The position numbers were made by a program, and so were the translations under genes. A stretch of 64,000 bases of DNA, taken from assembly GCA_002389905.1 (NCBI GenBank), contig DGRE01000055.1, forward strand, positions 1 to 64,000, written 5' to 3'. Position 1 is the first letter of the stretch. Every line of letters starts with the position of its first letter. The stretch is from Hungatella sp. UBA4396. Lineage in GTDB: Bacteria > Bacillota > Clostridia > Lachnospirales > Lachnospiraceae. This document shows positions 16,302-24,906 of the stretch, in pieces. The notes beneath the pieces are model-generated. The model worked only from the letters and a program-made list of their open reading frames with translations, was not told where the DNA came from and ran no database searches.

Positions 16302-17768
16302 TTAGTGCTCTGTCAGTCCAAGACGGATATACTGTTCTTCCGGTGTATCGTTTTCCTTCATCAGCTTTTTGAGCTGTTCTATCATCTGCCTCTCCAATTC
16401 CGGATTCTGAATGGATTCCATCTGATACGGATCCTGCTGTAAATCATACAGTGCAGTTTCCGGCGGATTCTTTATTGAAGTATCCCCTGATGTGTCTTCC
16501 ACGGACACTATTTTCATAACCGGAGTCTCTTTGGTAAAAGAAAATCCGGGGTGCCATTCCATAGTCCGCATTTCTTTGGGTGAAAACCGGCAGCGCATAT
16601 GAGTGGGCATCTGTGTGTAATGATAAAGGGGACTGTTATCAGGTACAGGACTCCTCATATAAACATAACGGCCATCCGTGATATTAACCTGCCCGCCGAA
16701 CATCCCAAACAGCGCATAATCCCTTACCGGCTCATCCTTAAGGATTACAGGCGTTAAGTTCTTTCCCTGCATATCCCCAGTCGGTTCCTGTCCAAAGAAA
16801 TTCAGCAGAGACACGGATAAGTCAATATTCTGAACCAGCGAATTTCTCCGCTCCCCGCATATGCCAAACCTGGGGTCCCAGACAAAAAGAGGAATATGAA
16901 CCGTCTCATTATACCAGGGATGAACACTTTTGGCCCATAGGTCATGCTCTCCCAAAAGAAATCCATGATCTGTATTCACAATTACCATGGTGTCCTTCCA
17001 CATATCGTTGTCATCCATAAAATCCAGGAACCTTCCAAGATAAGCGTCGCACATGGAAAGGAGTGCGGCATATTCATACCGGCAATGTTCCACCTGCTCT
17101 CTGGTTTCCTGCACCTTTCCGTACTCAGGCCAGTCGAATTGCGGACCGTCATACCGGTGAGGGTATAGTTCCTTGTATTTCTCCATGGTGTAAAACGGTT
17201 CATGAGGATCAAAGCATTCCCAATGAAGAAACCAGTTGTCTTCTTTCCTGTTTCTTTCAAGAAAATCCAGCCCCAATTCAAATACCTGAGCCAGAGGATG
17301 CTTTTCCTCACTGTCCATATACGTCCGGTTTACCAGATCCTGTCTCCACATACGTCCCAGATGCTCCGGCACTTCAGGGTCTTTCACCTGCCCTTTCCAG
17401 CAGTCACCTTCCTGTCCCCGGACGATCTCCCATGAATGAAAGCGGTTATGGTATGTGGCACCGCCATCCTCCCAGTAATGCTGATGGTCACTGATCATGT
17501 GAGTATAGATCCCCTTCTGGCTCAGCATTTCCGGTACGGAATCGTCAAAAGGTTCCAGAGGCCCCCAGCCCCGGTGAAGAAAATTATAACGGCCTGTGTG
17601 CAGTTCTCTTCTGGCCGGCATACAGGGAAGACTTCCGGCATAACAGTTGTCAAACGTAACAGTCTTTTCTGACAATCTCTTAAAATTGGGGGTTTTCGTC
17701 CAATCACATCCATAAGGAGACAGCATTCTGCGATTGAGAGTATCAAACAGTAACATTATTGCTTTCAT
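16302..17768 (-). CDS. type I sulfatase, Cys-type, cytoplasmic
   Basis: Sulfatase of 488 residues in the alkaline phosphatase superfamily. The formylglycine motif is C49-M-P-A-R53 (SLPCMPARRELHTGR), so C49 is the residue modified by the maturase. Metal-ligand regions are visible at FDTLNRR near the N terminus and NTDHGFLLGEHD later on. There is no signal peptide, so unlike secreted glycan sulfatases it should act inside the cell on a small imported sulfate ester. Its gene follows the two ATPases of an ABC importer, which would supply the substrate. The exact ester (aryl, choline-like or other) cannot be told; no sugar-specific neighbours are present. Confidence 0.9.
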   Translation of the reverse strand: MKAIMLLFDTLNRRMLSPYGCDWTKTPNFKRLSEKTVTFDNCYAGSLPCMPARRELHTGRYNFLHRGWGPLEPFDDSVPEMLSQKGIYTHMISDHQHYWEDGGATYHNRFHSWEIVRGQEGDCWKGQVKDPEVPEHLGRMWRQDLVNRTYMDSEEKHPLAQVFELGLDFLERNRKEDNWFLHWECFDPHEPFYTMEKYKELYPHRYDGPQFDWPEYGKVQETREQVEHCRYEYAALLSMCDAYLGRFLDFMDDNDMWKDTMVIVNTDHGFLLGEHDLWAKSVHPWYNETVHIPLFVWDPRFGICGERRNSLVQNIDLSVSLLNFFGQEPTGDMQGKNLTPVILKDEPVRDYALFGMFGGQVNITDGRYVYMRSPVPDNSPLYHYTQMPTHMRCRFSPKEMRTMEWHPGFSFTKETPVMKIVSVEDTSGDTSIKNPPETALYDLQQDPYQMESIQNPELERQMIEQLKKLMKENDTPEEQYIRLGLTEH

Positions 17769-17786
17769 ACTTGCATTCCTTCCTCT

Positions 17787-18533
17787 CTACCACCATTTAA
17801 TCAACTCAGTCACCTGATTTCGTACATCAATGAATTCGGGTGATACCACATTTCTGGGCTGAGGAAGTTTGTTGGGGAGTTTTTCCTTAATCGTTGTAGG
17901 CTTGTTTGTCAATACCAGGATATTCTCGCTTAAATAGACTGCCTCTTCAATGTTGTGAGTAATAAAAATAACTGTTGTTCCTGTTTTTTTCCAAAGATTC
18001 AGCAGTTCATCTTCAAGCTTGAACCGCAGTTCCACATCAAGCTGACCATATGGTTCATCCATGAGAAGCAGTTCCGGCTTTACGGCAAATGCCCGGGCAA
18101 TCACTACCCGCTGCAGCATAGAAGTGGAAAGCTCTACCGGATAATAATCCTTGTACTTTGTAAGACCGACCATTTCCAGGACTTCCGCCACTTCCTTTTG
18201 AATTACATCTTTGGGCAGCTTCTTCATCTTCAGTCCAAAGGCCACGTTCTGTTCCACTGTCAGCCAGGACATGGTGGAATACTCCTGAAAAATATAGGCT
18301 ACATTATGCTTCTTTAAGTTTACCGGCTCTCCATTAATTAAAATCTCTCCCCGGGTAGGTTCATATAATTTAGTAATACAGTTTAAAAAGGTGGTTTTTC
18401 CACATCCGGTGGGACCTACGATACAAAGAAACTCTCCCTTTTTTACTTCAAAGGAAATATCATCTAAAACCAGTAGATCACCGAATTGCTTTGTCATATG
18501 GTCTACCTTAACCTTAACCTTAACGTCTTCCAT
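17787..18533 (-). CDS. NitT/Tau-type ABC transporter ATPase with degenerate signature motif
   Basis: ATP-binding subunit of 248 residues of the nitrate/sulfonate/taurine importer class. Walker A is GPTGCGKTT, and Walker B is LLLMDEP followed by the LD of YGQLD. The signature motif, normally LSGGM-Q, is LSTSMLQR here, so both glycines are replaced. The neighbouring ATPase keeps LSGGMQQR. Together they probably form an asymmetric dimer with one impaired catalytic site, as in other heterodimeric ABC systems. It lies 12 bases after the other ATPase gene and 18 bases before the sulfatase. Confidence 0.9.
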   Translation of the reverse strand: MEDVKVKVKVDHMTKQFGDLLVLDDISFEVKKGEFLCIVGPTGCGKTTFLNCITKLYEPTRGEILINGEPVNLKKHNVAYIFQEYSTMSWLTVEQNVAFGLKMKKLPKDVIQKEVAEVLEMVGLTKYKDYYPVELSTSMLQRVVIARAFAVKPELLLMDEPYGQLDVELRFKLEDELLNLWKKTGTTVIFITHNIEEAVYLSENILVLTNKPTTIKEKLPNKLPQPRNVVSPEFIDVRNQVTELIKWW

Positions 18534-18545
18534 AGTTCCACCTCC

Positions 18546-19325
18546 TTACAGTGTTTTATCTACGACCGCACTGATCTCCTCGCGCAGCTTAAGAAATTCA
18601 GGGTCTACATAATCCCTTGGACGAGGCAGGGATATCTGATATTCCGTTTTAATGGTTGTAGGGCAATTGGACAGCACTACAATCCGGTCTGCCAGATAAA
18701 TGGCTTCTTCAATGTTATTGGTTACAAAGACCACCGTTCGTTTTTCTTTCTCCCAGATTCGGATTAAATCTTCCTGCATCAGATAGCGGGTCTGGGCATC
18801 CAGGTGTCCGAAGGGTTCATCCATAAACAGGACGGCTGGCTCGTTGCAGTAAGCACGGGCAATTCCAACTCTTTGCTGCATTCCGCCAGACAACTGGTTG
18901 GGGTAGGAATTCTCAAAGCCCTCCAGTCCCACCAGACGGATATAATATTCTGCCAGTTCCCGGCGTTTCTTCTTGTTCATCCCCCGGACTTTGGGACCGT
19001 ATTCCACATTTCCCATAACGGTCAGCCAGGGAAATAATGCAGTCCGCTGGTAAACAACTCCCCTGTCCGGGCCTGGTTTTTCCACTTTTTTGCCATCAAC
19101 TGTAATCTCTCCGTCCGAAACAGTTTCAAGGCCGGACATACAGTTAATCAAGGTGGATTTTCCGCACTGTCCGGGTCCAAACAGGACAAGCAGTTCATTT
19201 TCCTCTACTGTCAGGCTTAAATCATTAATTACATGCACTTCGCCTCTGGCCGTATGAAATACTTTCGATACATGATTACAGGCAATAATCTCTTTTCTCA
19301 TTTTCCTCTCACACTCCAACTGCAA
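18546..19325 (-). CDS. NitT/Tau-type ABC transporter ATPase, canonical
   Basis: ATP-binding subunit of 259 residues. Walker A is GPGQCGKST, the Q-loop region is VVYQRTALFPWLT, the signature LSGGMQQRVGIARAY is intact and Walker B is VLFMDEP. Its start overlaps the upstream permease gene by 28 bases. An ATG a few codons downstream (MRKEIIACNHV) is also possible and would start nearer the conserved core. Closest in type to SsuB/TauB proteins. Confidence 0.9.
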   Translation of the reverse strand: MQLECERKMRKEIIACNHVSKVFHTARGEVHVINDLSLTVEENELLVLFGPGQCGKSTLINCMSGLETVSDGEITVDGKKVEKPGPDRGVVYQRTALFPWLTVMGNVEYGPKVRGMNKKKRRELAEYYIRLVGLEGFENSYPNQLSGGMQQRVGIARAYCNEPAVLFMDEPFGHLDAQTRYLMQEDLIRIWEKEKRTVVFVTNNIEEAIYLADRIVVLSNCPTTIKTEYQISLPRPRDYVDPEFLKLREEISAVVDKTL

Positions 19326-20089
19326 AGTTTCGCTTCAATTGCCCTCATGGCAACAGCTAAAATATAGCCTACAATTCCCACTGCCATGATTCCTACCATG
19401 ATCTGAACCGTGCTGTTGGAATCCTGTCCTTTAATAATGACCCAGCCAACACCTTCTGACGAACGAACCATCTCTGCCGCCACAACAGTTGCCCAGGCAG
19501 AGCCGACGGCAATTTGCAGACCGGCAAAAATATGAGGAATGCAGGAAGGCAGAACAATGGTGCTGAACACCTGACGGTCATTAGCTCCCAACATCCGTGC
19601 CGCTCCCATAAGGGTCGGGTCCACGGAACGAACACCTGCATAGGCATTCATGGTGATGTTGGAAAATGCCGCCAGGAATATCAGAAAATACTTGGAGGGT
19701 TCCCCCAGCCCGAACCACACGATGGAAAGGGGAATCCATGCAATGGGAGGGATTGGGCGGATCAGTTCATAAAGCGGGCGGAACAATGCCTCTATTGGTT
19801 TTGACCAGCCCATCAAAATTCCTGTAATAATTCCTGCCAGAGAACCCAGAATAAATCCAATCATAACCCTGGTTAAGCTCCAGAAGATATGGCTTTGTAT
19901 GGTATTGGTTCCAATAGGCTCCACAATACTGGATACAAATTTATCAAGAACCGTAACTGGCCCTGCCATGACAATTCCCGCTTTTGTGAAAGATACTACT
20001 AACTGCCACAAACAAAGAAACAGAAAAATAGCAATTGCGGCACAAATGGTCTTCTCATACCGTTTCGCATCCCGAAAGCGTTTGTTCAT
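19298..20089 (-). CDS. NitT/Tau-type ABC transporter permease 1
   Basis: Integral membrane subunit of 263 residues with about six hydrophobic segments. The EAA-like coupling motif sits around GAARMLGANDRQVFSTIVLPSCIP and faces an ATPase. IPPIAWIPLSIVWFG is typical of SsuC-like permeases. It overlaps the upstream permease by 4 bases (ATGA type), showing tight coupling. Two different permeases and two different ATPases in one operon imply a fully heteromeric transporter. Confidence 0.9.
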   Translation of the reverse strand: MNKRFRDAKRYEKTICAAIAIFLFLCLWQLVVSFTKAGIVMAGPVTVLDKFVSSIVEPIGTNTIQSHIFWSLTRVMIGFILGSLAGIITGILMGWSKPIEALFRPLYELIRPIPPIAWIPLSIVWFGLGEPSKYFLIFLAAFSNITMNAYAGVRSVDPTLMGAARMLGANDRQVFSTIVLPSCIPHIFAGLQIAVGSAWATVVAAEMVRSSEGVGWVIIKGQDSNSTVQIMVGIMAVGIVGYILAVAMRAIEAKLCSWSVRGK

Positions 20090-20865
20090 TCCTTTCTCAC
20101 TCCTTTCACCACCTGCTCCTCAATCAGAGTGAGAATCCAGGAAAACAGTGCACCAATGGTTCCAATGGCAATCATACCGCAGATAATGATATCCGGGCGG
20201 TAAATTCCCCGGGCCTGCTGAATCATATATCCCAGCCCCTTGGTGGAGGCCAGCATTTCTGCCGCGACAATACAGGTCCAGGAGGCCCCCAGAGCCACCC
20301 TGACGCCCGTCATCACCAGCGGCAGGGAAGTAGGAACAGCGATGTTCTTAAGCATCTGAAAATTAGAAGCTCCAAAGGTCTGTCCTACCCATAGATGCAC
20401 GTCTTTCGTCTGCCGCACTCCTGTGTAGCTGTTCAGAACACAGGGAACAAACGCCGACAAGAACACCGTCACAATTTTTGATGTGATTCCGATTCCAAAA
20501 AGAAGGATCATAAGAGGAATCCATGCAAGTCCTGGTATGGGGCGGATCAAATCAAATACAGGCCGCACAAATAAATCAATTCTCTTATACCATGCCATAA
20601 ATATCCCAAGAGGGGTTCCCACCAGCACACCCATTGCCCATCCGCTCATAGCGATTTTTAAGGAAGACAGGATATGCTGGGGCAGAGTTGCACCATCAGG
20701 TGCTGTGGAAGTAAGTTTTTTTACAAATGTAGCCCCAATTGTCACCGGTCCCGGCAGGGTGGAGCTTTTGGTCATCTTTAAGACATCACAGCACAGCCAC
20801 CAGATACCAATAAAAAACAGAACTGACAAAACAGAGAGCCACCAATAGTTGTTTTTCTTTTTCAC
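20086..20865 (-). CDS. NitT/Tau-type ABC transporter permease 2
   Basis: Second membrane subunit, 259 residues, related to the first. It has about six membrane segments, IPGLAWIPLMILLFGIG, and the coupling region VGQTFGASNFQMLKNIAVPTSLP. It is encoded 31 bases after the binding protein gene. Its pairing with permease 1 rather than with itself is inferred from gene order. Confidence 0.9.
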   Translation of the reverse strand: MKKKNNYWWLSVLSVLFFIGIWWLCCDVLKMTKSSTLPGPVTIGATFVKKLTSTAPDGATLPQHILSSLKIAMSGWAMGVLVGTPLGIFMAWYKRIDLFVRPVFDLIRPIPGLAWIPLMILLFGIGITSKIVTVFLSAFVPCVLNSYTGVRQTKDVHLWVGQTFGASNFQMLKNIAVPTSLPLVMTGVRVALGASWTCIVAAEMLASTKGLGYMIQQARGIYRPDIIICGMIAIGTIGALFSWILTLIEEQVVKGVRKE

Positions 20866-20896
20866 GATTTTCCGCCTTTCGGATTCCCCATTAGAA

Positions 20897-22024
20897 TTAC
20901 TTTATTGTAATTCCTGCTGCTTCAGATACATAGGTTGAGTCAATGGACTTTTCCACATTGGGCGCATTGTCTGCCACGATCTTTTCAGCTGATACCAGGA
21001 AGTCTGTAATAGCAAGCCAGGCTTCTCCCAATTTGTAACCATCAAGGCTCATAAATGCCGTACCTACATACTTTCTGTCTTCAATCTCTTTTTTTAAGTT
21101 TTCTTCTGTAAAGTCCTGTCCGTTGTCTGTATAGAATTTCTTTGTATACTCATACCTGGTATTTTCATCCTGCAATTCATCCATAGCTCTTACCAGGCAT
21201 TTCACAAATTTTGCCACATCCTCGGAACGGTTTTCTACTACTTCTCTTCTTGCAAAACTGCCGTCGCACATGTTGACTCCGGTGGCATCTTCAAAGGAGC
21301 AGACTTTCGTATACCCCAGATCTTCCATCTGGTAGCTGTAAGGAGGATTCATGGCAGCAATATCACCTTCTCCTGTCTGGAATGCCTGGAATGCAGATGC
21401 ATACTCCATGTTCACCTGCTCCACATCTGTGGGGGAGAGACCAAACTTTGCAGCATAACACTCTGTCATGTACTGAACTGCCGTTCCCAGAGGCTCAAGA
21501 ATCTGTTTGCCCTTTAACGTCTCTGCACTGCCGTATATATCAGGGTCTTCAGCCAGATTTTTTCCTGCTGCCACAAGTTCGCTGTCAGAGCGTGCATAAA
21601 GTCCCATACCTCCTGTCGTATTTACATCTGCCAGCCATACGCAATCTGCATTGGCAAGAGAATAAATAGAAGCAAAGCCAGAGCATGCAATATCCAGTTC
21701 CTCCGCGGCAATTGCCTCATTTACCGGGGCTCCTGTGGCAAAGTATTCCAGACTTACATTTAATCCCTCTTCTTCAAACCAGCCCTGGTCTGCCGCATAC
21801 TGAGCCGGAACTCCTACGGAAAGAGGAAGAACCCCCACTCTTAAAACCTCACCGCCAGACTCCGATCCTTTCTTTGATTCCGTGCCGTCCGTCTTTGCAT
21901 CAGCAGCCTGTGTTGCATCGCCGCCTGCCTTTGTGCCCCCACATCCAGTCATGGAAACCGCCATAACGGCCGCCAATGCCAAAGCTGCCATTGATCTTCC
22001 TGTCATGTACCCTCTTTTTTTCAT
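20897..22024 (-). CDS. ABC transporter substrate-binding lipoprotein, NMT1/SsuA-like
   Basis: Extracellular binding protein of 375 residues. The start MKKRGYMTGRS follows AAAGGAGAGG and leads into a hydrophobic signal and the lipobox SMTGCGG, so it is anchored as a lipoprotein. A Thr/Lys/Gly-rich linker follows, then a periplasmic-binding fold of the NMT1/sulfonate class (VGVPAQYAADQGWFEEEG, ELDIACSGFASIYS). It is the first gene of the operon and should bind the small sulfate ester or a related anion. A start seven codons upstream is open but would place the ribosome site inside the gene. Confidence 0.9.
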   Translation of the reverse strand: MKKRGYMTGRSMAALALAAVMAVSMTGCGGTKAGGDATQAADAKTDGTESKKGSESGGEVLRVGVLPLSVGVPAQYAADQGWFEEEGLNVSLEYFATGAPVNEAIAAEELDIACSGFASIYSLANADCVWLADVNTTGGMGLYARSDSELVAAGKNLAEDPDIYGSAETLKGKQILEPLGTAVQYMTECYAAKFGLSPTDVEQVNMEYASAFQAFQTGEGDIAAMNPPYSYQMEDLGYTKVCSFEDATGVNMCDGSFARREVVENRSEDVAKFVKCLVRAMDELQDENTRYEYTKKFYTDNGQDFTEENLKKEIEDRKYVGTAFMSLDGYKLGEAWLAITDFLVSAEKIVADNAPNVEKSIDSTYVSEAAGITIK

Positions 22025-22061
22025 GTTTACCTCTCCTTTTTCCAAAAGATTGTTTGCGTGC

Positions 22062-22107
22062 TCGATAACGCTAATCTCAATATAGTTGACCGCTATTCAT
22101 TTGTCAA
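22062..22107 (-). promoter_or_regulatory. promoter and operator of the importer-sulfatase operon
   Basis: On the minus strand TTGACA and TATATT are 17 bases apart (22079..22107). GCGTTATCGA begins 8 bases after the minus-10 (22062..22071), overlapping the start of transcription. The same decamer occurs at 22251..22260 in front of the divergent LacI-family gene, so it is the likely repressor site. Confidence 0.7.
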
Positions 22108-22250
22108 TATTTTTTCTTCAAACAAGCTTTTTTTGTATATTTCGCCGTATTTTTACTTTTGTTTTTGTTTATAATTACAGTAATGCATCATATTATTATA
22201 CCTTTTTTATTTTACTTTTTACAATTATGGAACACTTCCTTTTTTGTTTT

Positions 22251-22260
22251 GCGTTATCGA
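22251..22260 (+). promoter_or_regulatory. second GCGTTATCGA operator copy
   Basis: Identical to the decamer downstream of the opposing promoter but in inverted orientation, 34 bases upstream of the regulator's minus-35. A looped repression complex across about 190 bases is possible. Confidence 0.55.
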
Positions 22261-22293
22261 AAACACTTCTAAGGCTTTTATCCCCTCATTTTC

Positions 22294-22322
22294 TTGACAC
22301 TTTTCCCGCACTTTGTTAATAT
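22294..22322 (+). promoter_or_regulatory. promoter of the LacI-family regulator
   Basis: TTGACA (22294..22299), 17 bases, TAATAT (22317..22322), 44 bases before the start codon. Near-consensus sigma-A promoter. Confidence 0.75.
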
Positions 22323-22366
22323 AGAGTCATCTTATAGGGATGGAATACAATCATTGGAGGTTGACA

Positions 22367-23404
22367 ATGGGGATTACGCAGAAACAAATTGCAGAATTAG
22401 CCGGAGTTTCCATCGGAACAGTAGACCGGGCACTTCATGACCGGGGACGGGTAGATCCGAAGGTTGCAGTAAGAATCAAACAAATAGCAAAGGAACTTGG
22501 TTACCGCCCTAATTCCGTAGCTCAAAGTCTTTCAATCCTTAAACGGAACTTAAAGATAGCAGTTATACTGCATATTCAGAGCCATAACGCTTTTTTTGAC
22601 GATATTATTCGGGGAATTTTAAAATGCAAAGAAGAAATTTCTGATTTCGGCATTGCCGTAGAGATCAAAGAATGCCCTGATTTCAATGCCAGGGAGCAGT
22701 TGAAGCTGATTAATCAGGCAGTGGAGGAAGGCATAAGCGCCATTGCCATTGTTCCCATTAACCATCCGGTCATTAAAGAACGTCTTAACGAACTACATAA
22801 ACAGCAGTTTCCGGTAGTTTTTCTGACCAATATCATTGATGACACGGAATATTTAAGCTTTGTGGGCTGTAACTACAACCTAACCGGATCCATAACTGCG
22901 GGTCTTTTAAATCTGGTGTGTCCAAAGAGCGGAAAGCTGCTTTTATTCTCCCCCAGCTTTCAGATGCTGGGACACATACACCGAATGAATGGATTGAAAA
23001 CATCGCTGGAGCAGGAATATCCCCAGATCCATCTTCAGGATGTGATTGAGATGACCGGCAATGATATAAAGGATTACCATCTGACCAGAAAGGCTCTGGA
23101 GGCATTTCCTGACACCAATGTAATCGTCTGCCCCGGCGGTTACAGCTGCGGAAATCTCCAGGCCATTCAGGAAATGGGCTATTTCAAAAGCTCCCGGATT
23201 ATCTGTTACGATTCTTCCGCTGAAATTGAAAAAGAGCTCCGGAACCGGAACATCACAGCCACCATCATTCAGCAGCCTCAGCTTCAGGGTTATACGGCTG
23301 TAAGAACACTGTTTGAATATCTCTCTTCCGGAAAATCTCCCGCTTCCAAAAATCAGTTCATCCAGACCCGGATCATATTAAAGGAGAATCTTTCCGAAAT
23401 TTAA
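22367..23404 (+). CDS. LacI-family transcriptional regulator of the sulfatase operon
   Basis: Regulator of 345 residues. The N-terminal helix-turn-helix (TQKQIAELAGVSIGTVDRAL) and hinge helix (NSVAQSLS) are typical. The rest is a sugar-binding-protein-like ligand domain of the ribose/galactose-binding type. The ATG at 22367 follows GGAGG at 6 bases and is preferred over an upstream in-frame ATG at 22340. It is divergent from the importer-sulfatase operon and the intervening region carries two copies of a candidate operator. The ligand is probably a carbohydrate-like compound, which would be informative about the sulfatase substrate but is not determined. Confidence 0.88.
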   Translation: MGITQKQIAELAGVSIGTVDRALHDRGRVDPKVAVRIKQIAKELGYRPNSVAQSLSILKRNLKIAVILHIQSHNAFFDDIIRGILKCKEEISDFGIAVEIKECPDFNAREQLKLINQAVEEGISAIAIVPINHPVIKERLNELHKQQFPVVFLTNIIDDTEYLSFVGCNYNLTGSITAGLLNLVCPKSGKLLLFSPSFQMLGHIHRMNGLKTSLEQEYPQIHLQDVIEMTGNDIKDYHLTRKALEAFPDTNVIVCPGGYSCGNLQAIQEMGYFKSSRIICYDSSAEIEKELRNRNITATIIQQPQLQGYTAVRTLFEYLSSGKSPASKNQFIQTRIILKENLSEI

Positions 23405-23514
23405 TCATTTCCGCAGAGAATCATTGCTGAAATTGAGATGGAAGAATGTATCTTTCAAGAATATCAAACTGTCAAAATACAAAACATTAACAAATCTTGG
23501 AATACAGCCTAAAA

Positions 23515-23553
23515 AGCAGGATAGATCACAATTCATTACTGATCTATCCTGCT
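23515..23553 (-). terminator. intrinsic terminator after the GH1 gene
   Basis: Two perfect 14-base arms around an 11-base loop. On the minus strand the hairpin begins 4 bases after the GH1 stop codon and is followed by TTTTTAGG. It also blocks readthrough from the convergent regulator gene. Confidence 0.85.
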
Positions 23554-23556
23554 CTA

Positions 23557-24903
23557 TTATGATGAAGATTTAATGAAACTCTGATACCAGTAAAAACTGT
23601 CTTTTGGAATCCGTCTCTGGGTTTCATAGTCTATATAAACAATTCCAAACCGGTCATCATAGCCTTTTTCCCATTCGAAATTATCCATAAAGCTCCATAA
23701 AAAGTACCCTTCCACTTCTGCTCCGTCTGATATGGCGCGCTCCAGTTCCAATAAGTGCCGTGTCAGGTAATCTATTCTGCCTGGATCATGAACAAAGCCG
23801 TCTAATGATATGACATCCAGGGCAGACATTCCATTCTCTGTGATAAACAAAGGGAGATGGTAAGTTTCACAAAAATTCTTCACTGCCCAATACATAGCCT
23901 TAGGAGTAATGGGCCATCCCATCCCTGTTTTACCATGGCCGGCAGGAAGTTTTCCAAGAACTGCTTCTCCAGTTTCACCAAGGCTCACTGAAGTTCCCTG
24001 ATAGAGATTCATTCCGCAAAAATCCAGGGGCTGACTTATGAGAGCCTGCTCCTGTCCTGTCAGTTCCGGTAAATCTTCACCGAACAAGGTTTTGCACTGC
24101 TCATGAAATCTTCCATTTAAAAAGAGTTCATTCCAGAATGCAGAAGAATAAAGCCAGTCATTTATATTTATGGAGTTCTGCAGTTCTTTCGCTTTTGCTG
24201 CCAGAAAATCAGTGTCTTCCAATGGCCAGTAAGCATTGCCGCAGGTAGGTGCATATCCTACCCTGCAATCCGGAGCCAGTTCCCGCAGCTTTATTACAGA
24301 TTTCCCGTGAGCCAAGGCTATATTCCTGCACATGGCAAGGATTCTTCCTGTGGGATATTTAACTCCGGGAGCATGGATGCATTTATCATATCCAAGCCAA
24401 GTAAATATCTGTGGTTCGTTGAAGGTAATGTAATTTTTCACCCGGTTCCCAAATGCACTCGCTACAGCCTCTGTATATGCAGCAAACCAGTTGGAGCTTT
24501 CGGGATTCAGCCAGCCTCCCTGCATTTCCAGTTCATTGGGATAATCCCAATGAAATAAGGTGACATATGGAGTAATCTGATGTTTCAAAAGTTCATCTAC
24601 CAGATCAGAGTAAAACTGTATGCCCTTTTCATTTACTTCTCCGGTTCCATGAGGTATCATTCTGGGCCATGAAACAGAAAAACGATACGCTTTTACACCA
24701 AGCTCTGCAAGTAATGCGACATCTTCTTTCATGCGATGATAATGATCACACGCCGCCTCTCCGGTATGCCCTTCAAAAATTCTGTTATTCTCTTTTGTAA
24801 AAACATCCCATACAGACAATCCTTTTCCGTCTTCAAAGGCTGCTCCTTCAATTTGATAGGACGAGGTTGCAGTACCCCACACAAAGTCTTTTCTCCAGTT
24901 CAT
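23557..24903 (-). CDS. GH1 beta-glucosidase
   Basis: Family 1 glycoside hydrolase of 448 residues, the usual length. N-terminal FVWGTATSSYQIEGA, acid/base E163 in TFNEP, nucleophile E356 in FITENGM, and FSWSF-like FLWSFMDNFEW near the C terminus are all present. No signal peptide, so it cleaves imported beta-glucosides or cellodextrins in the cytoplasm. It ends an ABC-importer operon, so the substrate is unphosphorylated; a 6-phospho-beta-glucosidase is unlikely because no PTS gene is nearby. It is 3 bases downstream of the permease gene. Confidence 0.92.
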   Translation of the reverse strand: MNWRKDFVWGTATSSYQIEGAAFEDGKGLSVWDVFTKENNRIFEGHTGEAACDHYHRMKEDVALLAELGVKAYRFSVSWPRMIPHGTGEVNEKGIQFYSDLVDELLKHQITPYVTLFHWDYPNELEMQGGWLNPESSNWFAAYTEAVASAFGNRVKNYITFNEPQIFTWLGYDKCIHAPGVKYPTGRILAMCRNIALAHGKSVIKLRELAPDCRVGYAPTCGNAYWPLEDTDFLAAKAKELQNSININDWLYSSAFWNELFLNGRFHEQCKTLFGEDLPELTGQEQALISQPLDFCGMNLYQGTSVSLGETGEAVLGKLPAGHGKTGMGWPITPKAMYWAVKNFCETYHLPLFITENGMSALDVISLDGFVHDPGRIDYLTRHLLELERAISDGAEVEGYFLWSFMDNFEWEKGYDDRFGIVYIDYETQRRIPKDSFYWYQSFIKSSS

Positions 24904-24906
24904 CTT

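Noticed and set aside
23557..24903. 6-phospho-beta-glucosidase
   Set aside because: The neighbours form an ABC importer and not a PTS, so the substrate is not phosphorylated.
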